From Prevotellaceae bacterium UBA1746 (GTDB lineage Bacteria > Bacteroidota > Bacteroidia > Bacteroidales > Bacteroidaceae), in the NCBI GenBank assembly GCA_905369775.1, contig CAJPJR010000015.1, forward strand, positions 1-39,442: 39,442 nt of DNA, read 5' to 3'. The first letter of the stretch is position 1. Every line of letters starts with the position of its first letter. The notes below the pieces were generated by a model. That model had not been told where the DNA came from. It saw only the letters and a list, made by a program, of their open reading frames with translations, and searched no databases. Positions 16,052 through 24,900 of the stretch are shown piece by piece. The position numbers were made by a program, and so were the translations under genes.

Positions 16052-16867
16052 TCACGCCTTCATTTCCTGCGCCACGGCGTTGGTGAGCGCCACAAAATCG
16101 GCTACCGACAGCTGTTCCGGACGCTTCGTCAGGAGTGGCTGCGCCAAGAACTCAGCATGCGAGCGGTCGCTACCGCATTCGTTGTCCAGTTGTGCGAAAA
16201 GCGGTTTCAAACTGCCGCGCATCATCTTGCGGCGCTGGTTGAAAGCCGTTTTCACCACGCGACGCAGCAAACGTTCGTCGCAACCGGCGTCGCTCACTCG
16301 GTTGCGCGTCATGCGAATCACGGCACTTTTCACCTTGGGCGGCGGATTGAACACGCCAGGTTCCACGGTGAAAAGGTATTCCACGTCGTACCATAGTTGC
16401 ACCAACACGCTCAAAATACCGTAGGTCTTGCTGCCGGGAGCCGCAGCCAGGCGTTCGGCCACTTCTTTCTGGATCATACCGGTGCAACAAGGGATGAGAT
16501 CGCGGTATTCGAGCATCTTGAAGAAGATCTGGCTCGAGATGTTGTAGGGATAATTGCCCGTGAGCACAAACTGACGTCCGTCGAAAACGTGTTCGAGGTG
16601 CATCTTCAGGAAATCATCTTCGACGATCTGCTCCTCGAGCTCGGGGAAGTTCTTCCGAAGATACTCCACACTTTCGAAGTCGATTTCCACCACCTTCACC
16701 TCACGTCCCTTGGGCAAGAGAAATTGCGTGAGCACTCCCATGCCGGGACCGACTTCGAGAATGGGCAGATCGGGACAAGCATCGACCGTGTCGGCAATGG
16801 CACGCGCCACACCGAGATCTTTCAAAAAGTGCTGGCCGAGGAATTTTTTCGGACGTACGGACTTCAT
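16052..16867 (-). CDS. rsmA: 16S rRNA dimethyladenosine transferase RsmA
   Basis: 271 aa. It dimethylates two adjacent adenosines in the 3' hairpin of 16S rRNA during 30S maturation (A1518 and A1519 in E. coli numbering). Motifs: KKFLGQHFLKD at the N-terminus, EVGPGMGVLT (38-47, SAM motif I), VEIDFESVEYL (acidic ribose contact), and LTGNYPYNISSQIFF (motif IV, the NLPY-type site written NYPY). The C-terminal helical domain carries NQRRKMMRGSLK. The start at 16867 (MKSVRPKKFLGQ) is the family start. Gene order on the strand is rsmA, small membrane peptide, DUF1934-like, M20 peptidase. A TATTTTCG box at 16964-16957 with TTC at the -33 position is a possible promoter. Confidence 0.95.
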   Translation of the reverse strand: MKSVRPKKFLGQHFLKDLGVARAIADTVDACPDLPILEVGPGMGVLTQFLLPKGREVKVVEIDFESVEYLRKNFPELEEQIVEDDFLKMHLEHVFDGRQFVLTGNYPYNISSQIFFKMLEYRDLIPCCTGMIQKEVAERLAAAPGSKTYGILSVLVQLWYDVEYLFTVEPGVFNPPPKVKSAVIRMTRNRVSDAGCDERLLRRVVKTAFNQRRKMMRGSLKPLFAQLDNECGSDRSHAEFLAQPLLTKRPEQLSVADFVALTNAVAQEMKA

Positions 16868-16884
16868 TCTATAGGAATAATTTG

Positions 16885-16892
16885 TAATTTCG
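16885..16892 (+). promoter_or_regulatory. Possible -7 box (TAATTTCG) before the membrane protein gene
   Basis: TTGTAATTTCGCG here is repeated 13 nt for 13 nt upstream of dnaA (32401-32413), in both cases in front of a plus-strand gene. TAnnTTCG is also the -7 form at the glnA and menA promoters. There is no TTG at the expected -33 distance, so the call is tentative. Transcription would start near 16898, 85 nt before the gene. Confidence 0.3.
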
Positions 16893-16982
16893 CGCTGATC
16901 GCCATCTTGTTGCACTCCTTGGGAGCGCACGGAACAAAGCGGCCGGCGTTACGACGCGAAAATACAAAAAAACTACGTTTGC

Positions 16983-17975
16983 GTGAAACCATTTGTCGAC
17001 ATTGTCAAGTTTATCGTCCCTTTTGCTGTGGGAATCGGCATCCTCTGGTGGATGTATCGCGGCAACGACTGGAACGCCACGTTCCAAATGCTGGCCTCGA
17101 TGCGCTGGAATTGGATGCTCGTCTCGCTGGCCTTCGGCATTGTCCCTTTGGTATTGCGCGCTCAACGTTGGCGCCTGGCCTTGCGGCCGCTCAATGAGCA
17201 CCCCACCCTGCGCGTTTGCACCGATGCAATTTTCATTTCCTACGCGGCCAGCTTGGTCGTGCCGCGCATCGGCGAAGTGACACGCTGCGGCACCCTCAAG
17301 ACTTATGCCGGCACCTCGTTCACCAAAGCCTTGGGCACGGTGGTGGCCGAGCGCGTTGTCGACTCCCTACTCCTTATTCTCCTCACGGTGGGAGCAGCGC
17401 TCATCCAACTGCCCCAATATCTACATTTTGTGCACACCACGGGCGCGGCGCCACTGCGCTTTTTCGAGCGTTTCACCTCTACCGGCTACCTCGTCACAGC
17501 CATTTGCCTGCTCCTGGCGGTGGTTTTTCTTGCCGTATTGATGGCGCGCATGTCTTTTTTCCAACGAGGACGGGACAAAATGCGGAGTTTCATGGACGGC
17601 ATCGCCTCCTTGCGGCGTGTACGTCCCTTCTGGGTCTACTTGCTCTACAGCATCGGCATATGGATCGGGTATTACCTGCATTTTTATCTCGCATTCTTCG
17701 CCTTTCCCGCCACCGCATCGGTCGATCCTGCCACAGGCTTGCTGGCCTTCTGCATTGGTTCGTTCGCCGTGCTCGTGCCCACGCCCAATGGTGCAGGACC
17801 TTGGCACTTTGCCGTCAAGACAGTGCTCGTGCTCTACGGGCTGGCCGAGGCTCCCGTGGTGGCGTTCGTTCTTTTGGTCCACACCATTCAGACTGCCCTC
17901 GTCGTGCTCGCCGGAGCATGGGGATGGACAGATCTGCTCTTCATAAAAAAACAGTCTAAAACCGCAACATTATGA
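16983..17975 (+). CDS. LPG-synthase-TM/AglD-type polytopic membrane protein
   Basis: 330 aa, strongly hydrophobic with about eight predicted membrane segments (for example IVKFIVPFAVGIGILWWMY near the start and VVAFVLLVHTIQTALVVLAG at the end). It matches the lysylphosphatidylglycerol-synthase transmembrane family (UPF0104, also AglD-like): LRAQRWRLALRPL, then FISYAASLVVPRIGEVTRCG, then the conserved VPTPNGAGPWHFAVKTVL segment. The catalytic aminoacyl-transferase domain of MprF is absent, so it is more likely a lipid-handling or flippase-type protein of unknown substrate. The start is a GTG at 16983. It overlaps pepD by 4 nt (ATGA at 17972-17975), so translation is probably coupled. Confidence 0.8.
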   Translation: MKPFVDIVKFIVPFAVGIGILWWMYRGNDWNATFQMLASMRWNWMLVSLAFGIVPLVLRAQRWRLALRPLNEHPTLRVCTDAIFISYAASLVVPRIGEVTRCGTLKTYAGTSFTKALGTVVAERVVDSLLLILLTVGAALIQLPQYLHFVHTTGAAPLRFFERFTSTGYLVTAICLLLAVVFLAVLMARMSFFQRGRDKMRSFMDGIASLRRVRPFWVYLLYSIGIWIGYYLHFYLAFFAFPATASVDPATGLLAFCIGSFAVLVPTPNGAGPWHFAVKTVLVLYGLAEAPVVAFVLLVHTIQTALVVLAGAWGWTDLLFIKKQSKTATL

Positions 17976-19432
17976 GCGAAATTTTGAAGCTCGAGCCGGA
18001 AGCTATCTGGCGCAATTTCCATCTTCTCAACCAAGTGCCCCGCCCCTCGGGACATCTCGAGAAAATACAACAGTTCTTGCTCAACTGGGCGAAGGAACAC
18101 CACATTGAATCTCGCCTTGACAACGCTGGCAACGTCCTGATGTACAAGGCTGCATCGCCCGGTATGGAAGACCGCAAGGTGGTGACGCTGCAGGGACACA
18201 TGGACATGGTGCCGCAAAAAACGCCCGATTCGCAACACAACTTCGAAACCGATCCCATCGAAACGTGGATCGACGGCGAATGGGTGCGTGCGCGCAACAC
18301 GACGCTCGGCGCCGACGACGGGATGGCCGTGGCAACCATTATGGCCATTTTCGAGGACGACAGCCTTTGCCACGGGCCTCTCGAAGCCTTCATCACGGCC
18401 GATGAGGAAACCACCATGTACGGTGTAGACCACATGGAAGACGGGCTGCTCAAAGGTGACATTCTGCTCAACCTCGACAATGAAACGCACGGCGAACTCA
18501 TGGTCGGATCGGCAGGTGGCGTCAACCTCACGGCCGAACTCGAATTCCAAACCGTGGCTCCCGAAGCCGGCGACAAAGCGGTGCGCATCGTGCTCCACGG
18601 ACTCCGCGGCGGGCACTCCGGACTCGAGATCAACGAAGGTCGCGCCAACGCCAATAAGAATCTGGCGCGTGTGGTGGCCGACGCCATTGCCAATTTTGAG
18701 GCGCGTCTGGCCGAGTGGAAAGGCGGCAACATGCGCAATGCCATTCCTCGCGAAGCAGAAGCCGTGCTCACGCTCCCGGCAGAAAACGTGGCCGCCCTCA
18801 AAGAGGCGGTGGAAACAGAATGGCAACGTGACCTCGTCGACGAGTATGGGGTGATCGAGCCCAACCTCAAGATCGAAGTCAAGGAAGAAGCGATGCCCAC
18901 TTCGCTCGTTCCCGAAGAAATTCAAGATAACCTCGTCGATGCGATCCTGGCTTGCCACAACGGCGTGCTGCGCTTCATTCCCCACCTCCCGAGCATCGTC
19001 GAAACGTCGAGCAACCTGGCCATCGTTGAGATCGAAAACGGGAAGGCCATGTTCCGCATTCTCGTCCGCTCCAGCCGCGACACCATGCGTCAATACTGCG
19101 TTGACACGCTCGAAGCCTGCTTCTCCATGGCCGGCATGAAGGTGACGACCGACGGCGCCTACCCCGCTTGGCAACCCTCGCCGGAAAGCGAGATCGTGAC
19201 GCTCATGGAAGAGGTCTACAAAGACCTCTTCGCCGAAGATCCGAAAGTACAAGTGGTGCATGCCGGATTGGAGTGCTCGGTGATTTTGAGCCACTGCCCC
19301 GGCATGGACGTCGTTTCGTTCGGCCCCACGCTCCAATCGCCCCACACGCCCAACGAACGCTGTTTCATCCCCTCGGTGGAAAAATACTGGCGCCTCGTGC
19401 TCGAAACACTGGCTCGCACGCCTAAGAAGTAA
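17972..19432 (+). CDS. pepD: Aminoacyl-histidine dipeptidase PepD (M20C)
   Basis: 486 aa, the usual PepD length. A cytoplasmic zinc dipeptidase that cleaves Xaa-His and other dipeptides. Motifs: FHLLNQVPRPSGHLEKIQQF at the N-terminus, LQGHMDMVPQK (H76, D78), LGADDGMAVATIMAI (bridging aspartate), ITADEETTMYGV (glutamates), LRGGHSGLEINEGRANANK (lid domain, typical of PepD), and VVHAGLECSVI and SFGPTLQSPHTPNE near the C-terminus. Its ATG lies inside the stop of the upstream membrane protein gene. A rho-independent terminator follows at 19476-19511. Confidence 0.95.
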   Translation: MSEILKLEPEAIWRNFHLLNQVPRPSGHLEKIQQFLLNWAKEHHIESRLDNAGNVLMYKAASPGMEDRKVVTLQGHMDMVPQKTPDSQHNFETDPIETWIDGEWVRARNTTLGADDGMAVATIMAIFEDDSLCHGPLEAFITADEETTMYGVDHMEDGLLKGDILLNLDNETHGELMVGSAGGVNLTAELEFQTVAPEAGDKAVRIVLHGLRGGHSGLEINEGRANANKNLARVVADAIANFEARLAEWKGGNMRNAIPREAEAVLTLPAENVAALKEAVETEWQRDLVDEYGVIEPNLKIEVKEEAMPTSLVPEEIQDNLVDAILACHNGVLRFIPHLPSIVETSSNLAIVEIENGKAMFRILVRSSRDTMRQYCVDTLEACFSMAGMKVTTDGAYPAWQPSPESEIVTLMEEVYKDLFAEDPKVQVVHAGLECSVILSHCPGMDVVSFGPTLQSPHTPNERCFIPSVEKYWRLVLETLARTPKK

Positions 19433-19475
19433 ACCAAACACGTTGCGCCAACCTGCGCACGCATATCCCTTTCTG

Positions 19476-19511
19476 CCCCTCTGCTTCGAAAGAAACAGAG
19501 GGGTTGTTTTT
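19476..19511 (+). terminator. Rho-independent terminator of pepD
   Basis: CCCCTCTG (19476-19483) pairs with CAGAGGGG (19496-19503) around a 12-nt loop, followed by TTGTTTTT. It is 44 nt after the pepD stop and faces the glnA terminator. Confidence 0.85.
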
Positions 19512-19530
19512 GCTCTGCATCGATCGCGAA

Positions 19531-19570
19531 AACAAAAGGTCCCGCTACCCCCTCGAGGAGTAGCGGGACC
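19531..19570 (-). terminator. Rho-independent terminator of glnA
   Basis: GGTCCCGCTAC (19538-19548) pairs with GTAGCGGGACC (19560-19570), with the self-complementary CCTCGAGG inside the loop. On the minus strand it is followed by TTTTGTTTT (19537-19529). It lies 30 nt after the glnA stop. Confidence 0.85.
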
Positions 19571-19599
19571 ATCGCGTGTGAATTCGCGCTGTTTTCACT

Positions 19600-21108
19600 T
19601 CATCCGCAGTGGAAGAAACGCTCCACGAGGGCGGCCACTTCTTGCGGGCGGTCGGCCGTGTCTGCTCGGAGCGTGCGATCCCCGTACGAACGCAGTTCGA
19701 CGAGTGTGCCGTCGATAGCGGCAGGCGAGAACACGCCGTGCTGCTCGAAAACTTCGCGACGCTGTTCGAGACAGTCGGCCGAGGCGGCACAACTGTCGGG
19801 CAATTGCGTCAAGCGCTTGACCAGTTCTGCCTGATCAGCGGCATGAATATTGACATCGACATACGTGTCGCGCGCCACTTCGAGCGCATCGGGCATTTCA
19901 AAGCCGTGACGAGCCGCCACACAGATGCCGGCCAGCAGTTGATAGACGTCGGCCGAACCGTCGGCATTGCGGATTTCCACGGTTTGCTTCCCGCGGGTGT
20001 TGCGCTGCGACGCCGGTTCGAGCGGATTGGCTTCGCGACACATGTCCACATCGCCCGTCCAGCCGAGCGGAACGCGCACCAGTACCGAACGATTGCGATC
20101 GCCCCAGCACACATTGGTGGGCGCTTCCTGATGCGGCACAAGGCGGAAATAGGAAGTCGGATTCTTGTTGCCGAACGCCGTCAAGGCCGGAGCCAGATCC
20201 ACCAAGCCGGCAATCATTCGACGCGCATCGTTGCTCAGTTTTCCCGAATCGTCGAGCATGAGATTCTCGCCGTCGCGCGTGATACGCATGTGAACATGGA
20301 GGCCGGAGCCCGCTTTTCCGGTGGTGATTTTCGGAGCGAACGTCACGTCGAGCCCTTCTTCGTAAGCCAGATTGCGGATGATCCATTTGGCAATCACCAA
20401 TTGGTCGGCGGCTTCTCGCACCGGCACCGGCAAAAATTCGATCTCGTTTTGCTCGTAGACCAAACCGTCTTGTGAGAAATTCCCCACTTCGGAGTGTCCA
20501 TACTTGATCTGAGCACCCGTTTGCGCAATCGCCAACATGCATTTGGCGCGAAACGCATTCGTTTTCGCAAAGGGAGCCGATTCGTGGTAGGCACGCTGAT
20601 CTACTGCGGGATAGCGTTCTTCGTCGGGTTTGATGACATAGTATTCCAATTCGCCCATCGCTTCAAACTCCATACCGGTGACTTCGCGAAAAGCCTCGGC
20701 CGCTTTGAGCAGCGTTTGTTCAGAGGAGGAAGCCAGCGGACGACCATCTTTGTCAAAGTAGGAGCAAAGCAAGCAAAGGGTTGGAATCTCAGCGAAGGGG
20801 TCGACAAAGGCGGTCGAAAAACGGGGGAGCACATAAAGATCGCTGCTGCCCGCTCCGATGAAACGGAAAAGGCTCGAACCGTCAACGCGCTCGCCACAAC
20901 TTAAAATGGTGTCGAGATAGGCGCGATCCGTGACGACGAAATTGAGCGTCTTGAGACGTCCGTCGCCGGCAGGATAGAGAAAGTTGATCATGCGAATGCC
21001 GTGTTCGGCAACGTAGCGCATGATGTCGGCCTTGGTGAATTCTCGTGGCGACTTCTGGAAGAAGGCGACAAGGGGATTGGCATTGAGGAGAAAATTTTCG
21101 TGATTCAT
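19600..21108 (-). CDS. glnA: Glutamine synthetase
   Basis: 502 aa. It makes glutamine from glutamate, ammonia and ATP. Family motifs: a beta-grasp N-terminal domain with DGSSLFRFIGAGSSDLYV, EFEAMGELEYYVI (metal glutamates), GHSEVGNFSQDGLVYEQNEI, TFAPKITTGKAGSGLHVHM (ATP/metal site with the HxH histidines), NKNPTSYFRLVPHQEAPTN (glutamate-binding region) and WGDRNRSVLVRVP. This is the type I-like architecture, not the much longer GlnN (type III) also known in Bacteroidota. It has its own promoter (21189-21219) and terminator (19531-19570), so it is a single-gene unit. The Tyr adenylylation site of enteric GlnA is not evident. Assignment to the exact GS subgroup is less certain. Confidence 0.85.
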   Translation of the reverse strand: MNHENFLLNANPLVAFFQKSPREFTKADIMRYVAEHGIRMINFLYPAGDGRLKTLNFVVTDRAYLDTILSCGERVDGSSLFRFIGAGSSDLYVLPRFSTAFVDPFAEIPTLCLLCSYFDKDGRPLASSSEQTLLKAAEAFREVTGMEFEAMGELEYYVIKPDEERYPAVDQRAYHESAPFAKTNAFRAKCMLAIAQTGAQIKYGHSEVGNFSQDGLVYEQNEIEFLPVPVREAADQLVIAKWIIRNLAYEEGLDVTFAPKITTGKAGSGLHVHMRITRDGENLMLDDSGKLSNDARRMIAGLVDLAPALTAFGNKNPTSYFRLVPHQEAPTNVCWGDRNRSVLVRVPLGWTGDVDMCREANPLEPASQRNTRGKQTVEIRNADGSADVYQLLAGICVAARHGFEMPDALEVARDTYVDVNIHAADQAELVKRLTQLPDSCAASADCLEQRREVFEQHGVFSPAAIDGTLVELRSYGDRTLRADTADRPQEVAALVERFFHCG

Positions 21109-21188
21109 GACGCTGTGAATTGGGCGCTTTCTCCCTTCACGGATTTCAGAGGAGAACGGGAGCGCACGTTTTTAGAGTGAACAGACCA

Positions 21189-21219
21189 CGAATATAACAC
21201 CAAATTGCAACCTGACCAA
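21189..21219 (-). promoter_or_regulatory. glnA promoter
   Basis: On the minus strand TTG (21219-21217) is followed after 20 nt by TATATTCG (21196-21189), the C-variant of the -7 box. The leader to the glnA ATG is about 75 nt. A TTGCAA core (21205-21210) lies in the spacer, and the palindrome ATTGCAAT (21247-21254) lies about 30 nt upstream of the -33 element. Confidence 0.7.
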
Positions 21220-21256
21220 TAAAACCACGTAGTTTTCAAGGTGCAGATTGCAATTT
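21202..21256. promoter_or_regulatory. Paired ATTGCAA sites at the glnA promoter
   Basis: AAATTGCAA (21202-21210) and TTGCAATTT (21248-21256) are exact inverted copies. The TTGCAA cores are 43 nt apart, close to four helical turns. The first overlaps the promoter spacer, so a repressor bound to both could occlude or loop the promoter. No regulator is assigned. Confidence 0.4.
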
Positions 21257-21285
21257 TTCATTTTACACGGCCGAAGCTTGCGCAT

Positions 21286-21843
21286 TTAATCGAGGGCATC
21301 TTCCTCGTCGCAGCCAGTCATTTCGAAATTCCCGTCTTCAGTTTGTTCCAAGGTATAGGTCACTTTTTGATTTTCAAGTGCCACTTCCTCATCGTCTTTC
21401 ATGAAGTCTCCCTGCTCGAAAGCCCCCACGCGCTCACCGATCATTTTCTTCGGATTCCATCGCTTGCCACCATAGAAGTAGACCTCGTATTCACCATTCG
21501 GCAAATGCAGTTCGTAGGTGTCTCCGCTGCGAATATAAACATTGGCCACCATCACACCGGAGTCCTTCACAATGAGCACGTAGTCCGTACCATCATCCGG
21601 CGCAGAGACCTCGATAGCGCTTTCTTTCTCATCGTCGAGTTCATAATCGTTTTCATAAACGGAGGTTCCTGTCTCAGGTCGCGCGGCGCGCAACTCCCTT
21701 GCTGAGGCCGAGTTTTCGTCAACAGTACTATCCATATCATCGGACATGCTTCCGGAATGGCGACGGGGCGAAGAGCAACTGATCATGAAGATCACAGACA
21801 GCGCTGCGAATCCAAAGCAGACACTGTGGTAAATTCTGTTCAT
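21286..21843 (-). CDS. Small acidic lipoprotein of unknown function
   Basis: 185 aa. The start at 21843 (MNRIYHSVCFGFAALSVIFM) gives a clean signal peptide ending in the lipobox MISC, cysteine near residue 23, so it should be lipidated and face the periplasm or cell surface. After a flexible Ser/Asp/Glu-rich stretch there is a compact strand-rich part: DYVLIVKDSGVMVANVYIRS, then LHLPNGEYEVYFYGGKRWNP. The tail is very acidic (MTGCDEEDALD). No family is recognised. The GEYEVYFYGG strand resembles small beta-sandwich domains that present a short peptide-like moiety, which is a guess. It has its own promoter just before the mfd stop and no obvious terminator. Confidence 0.75.
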   Translation of the reverse strand: MNRIYHSVCFGFAALSVIFMISCSSPRRHSGSMSDDMDSTVDENSASARELRAARPETGTSVYENDYELDDEKESAIEVSAPDDGTDYVLIVKDSGVMVANVYIRSGDTYELHLPNGEYEVYFYGGKRWNPKKMIGERVGAFEQGDFMKDDEEVALENQKVTYTLEQTEDGNFEMTGCDEEDALD

Positions 21844-21872
21844 ACTGAAAGATTGTCTATTAAATTCCGAGA

Positions 21873-21903
21873 CAAATTTAACAAACAACTTACTTCACAG
21901 CAA
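21873..21903 (-). promoter_or_regulatory. Promoter of the small acidic lipoprotein gene
   Basis: Minus strand: TTG (21903-21901), 20-nt spacer, TAAATTTG (21880-21873). Both elements match the consensus. It lies between the mfd stop (21922) and the lipoprotein ATG (21843), giving a leader of about 25 nt and independent expression from mfd. Confidence 0.75.
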
Positions 21904-21921
21904 GAAGATGCCCTACAAAAA

Positions 21922-24900
21922 TCACATCTCCGATTCATTTTGTGGCAATTCTTTCACAAAATGCCCCAAAATCGCCACGGCTGCGTCGACACTACCCACA
22001 TTCTTGATGCGGATATAGCGTTTTCCCTTCTTCTCGCCCAGCTCACAACGCCGCATGTTAGCCGGCGACGTGGCGAAAGCGAGGATGCGACTGAAAATTC
22101 CACTCTGATAGAACGGGCTCTGTGCATTGGCCACAAAAAAGAGGGTCATCGCACGAGATTTGAGCACCAACCGCTCCGCACCGCAACGGCGACCGAGCCG
22201 ACGCAGCGGACCGATGCGCAGCAACTCCTCGGCTTCGGCGGGCAACGGACCGAAACGGTCGAGCAGACGGCGCCGGAAACCCTCGAGCTCTTCGTCACTT
22301 TCCAGTCCATCGAGTTCGCGGTACAGCAACATGCGTTCGGAAGCACCGGGCACGTACATTTCGGGCAAGTAGGCGTGCAAATCGCACTCCACGTTACACT
22401 CGGCCGCAAACTCGCCACCAGCTGCTTCGTCCGATTGGCGCGTGAGCTCTTCGGCAAACAGATCGGCAAATTCGTCGTTTTTGAGTTCGGAAACCGCTTC
22501 GGTGAGAATCTTTTGATAGGTCTCGTAGCCCAAATCGGCCACAAAACCACTCTGCTCCGCACCCAACAGATTTCCGGCACCGCGAATGTCGAGATCCTGC
22601 ATGGCAATGTGGATTCCGCTTCCCAGATCAGAGAAATTCTCGATGGCTTGCAATCGGCGCCGACTGTCATCGGGCAATGCGCTGAGCGGGGGCGCCATGA
22701 GATAGCAGAAAGCCTTCTGACTGCCGCGGCCCACACGACCGCGCATTTGGTGCAGGTCCGAAAGTCCGAAATGCTGTGCATTGTCGATCAGAATGGTGTT
22801 CGCGTTGGGGACGTCGATACCGTTCTCGATGATGGTGGTTGACAACAGCACGTCATACTCGTGGTTGACGAAATCGAGAATCACCTTTTCCAACTTGGCC
22901 GGTTCCATCTGTCCGTGCCCCACCACCACGCGTGCATCGGGCACATACTTATGAATGAGGTGCTCAATGTGCGTGAGTTGCGCAATGCGATGGGTGACGA
23001 TATAAACCTGTCCGTTGCGACTGAGTTCGAAATTGATCGCATCGGCAATGATCTCATGGCCGAAGGTATGAATTTCCGTGCGAATCGGGTGACGATTGGG
23101 CGGCGGCGTGTTGATGACACTGAGATCGCGCGCGCCCATGAGCGAAAACTGCAAGGTGCGCGGAATGGGCGTCGCCGACATCGTGAGCGTGTCGACATTG
23201 ACTTTGAGCTGCCGCAGACGTTCCTTGACCGAGACACCGAATTTCTGTTCCTCATCGATGATGAGCAACCCGAGGTCTTTGAATTTCACCGTTTTCCCGA
23301 TGAGCTTGTGCGTCCCGACGAGGATGTCGATTTGTCCGTCGGCCAGATCCTTGAGCAGCGCCTTGGTTTGCGCCGTCGTGCGGGCACGCGAAAGGTAATC
23401 GACGCGCACCGGGAAATCCTTCAGTCGCTTGGCAAATGTTTTGTAGTGCTGCAACGCCAAAACGGTGGTGGGCACCATTACCGCCACCTGTTTGCCGTCG
23501 GTGGCCGCCTTGAAAGCGGCGCGAACCGCAATTTCCGTTTTGCCGAAACCCACATCGCCACACACCAGGCGGTCCATCGGACGCGGTTGCTCCATGTCGG
23601 CCTTCACCTGTCGCGTCACCCGCAACTGGTCGGGCGTGTCTTCGTAGGCGAAAGAGGCTTCGAGCTCCTGCTGCAAGAAACTGTCGGGCGAAAAAGCATA
23701 ACCTTTTTCAGCACGTCGTCGGCTGTAAAGCAAAATCAAATCGCGCGCAATGTCTTTGAGTTTTTTCTTTGTGCGCTCTTTGAGGCGTTCCCACGCGCCG
23801 GTGCCGAGATGTGAAAGCCGGGGTGGCGTGCCTTCCTTCCCCTTGTACTTCGAAACCTTGTGGAGCGCGTGGATCGACACGAAAATCGCATCGTTGTTCT
23901 GATATTTGATCTTGATCACTTCCTGCATGGCCCCGTCGCTGCCCGGGATGCGCATGAGTCCGACAAACTGCCCCACCCCGTGATCGACATGCACCACATA
24001 GTCGCCCGGCTCAAACTGACGAATCTCTTTGAGCGTGAGCGACATCTTGGCATTGCGCGCGTGGTCGGAACGCAAATTGTACTTGTGGAAACGATCGAAG
24101 ATCTGGTGGTCGGTGTAGAAGGCGGCAGCCACATCCGCGTCGGCGAACCCCTCGTGGAGAGTGAGGTGGACGGGCGTAAAAAGCGAAGCTCCGGGCGCGC
24201 CCCCCTCCGCCTGCGCCAACTCCCCGAGGATGTCGCGCAAACGCTCTTGCTGCTTTTCGCTGTCGGCCAGCACATAGATGCGCTGCCCGTCGGCGATCAA
24301 CGACCGGAATGCCGCAAGCACCTGTTCGAACTGCTTGTGAAAGAGTGGCTGCGGTTGGGTGTGAAACACCACCGTCGGCACGATTTCTCCGCCCGCAGCC
24401 TTCGTCTGGTCCGTCGCTTTCGACCACTGCCAATACATGCCCCGCACCAATTGCGATTGCAGCTCCTTACCGTTCACCAACAGACGAGAAGCCGCAAAAC
24501 GGGCATAGACTTCAGACAGTTCCATCTCCGAAGTGGCGGCTTGTTCGGCCAAAGCTTGATCGGCAAACCCCTCGTCGAAAATCTGCTGCACGCGGTCGCA
24601 CACAAATTGGAGATCGTGTGCCACAACCACCGGTTGCTGCGGGAAATAATCGGTGATCGGTACCAACTGTTCGCTGCTCGCATCACCTTCGACGTTCGGC
24701 ACGATCTGCGCGCCCTCCACCGCCGAACGCGACAACTGAGTCTGCACCTCAAACGAATGCACGCTCTCCACTTCGTCGCCGAAAAAGTCGATACGATAGG
24801 GATACTCAGAAGCGTAACTGAAGATGTCGAGGATCGAACCGCGCAGCGCATACTCACCGGGTTCGTAAACGTAGTCTTTGCGCCGGAACCCCAGCTCCTC

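Noticed and set aside
16974..16981. TACGTTTG as the promoter of the membrane protein gene
   Set aside because: It ends 1 nt before the GTG start, so transcription would begin inside the gene, and there is no -33 TTG.
14052..19441. Long antisense open frames opposite the M20 peptidase and pepD
   Set aside because: Same explanation: shadows of strongly recognised enzymes on the other strand.
21169..21261. 29-codon open frame on the minus strand upstream of glnA
   Set aside because: It covers the glnA promoter boxes and operators and has no recognisable features.
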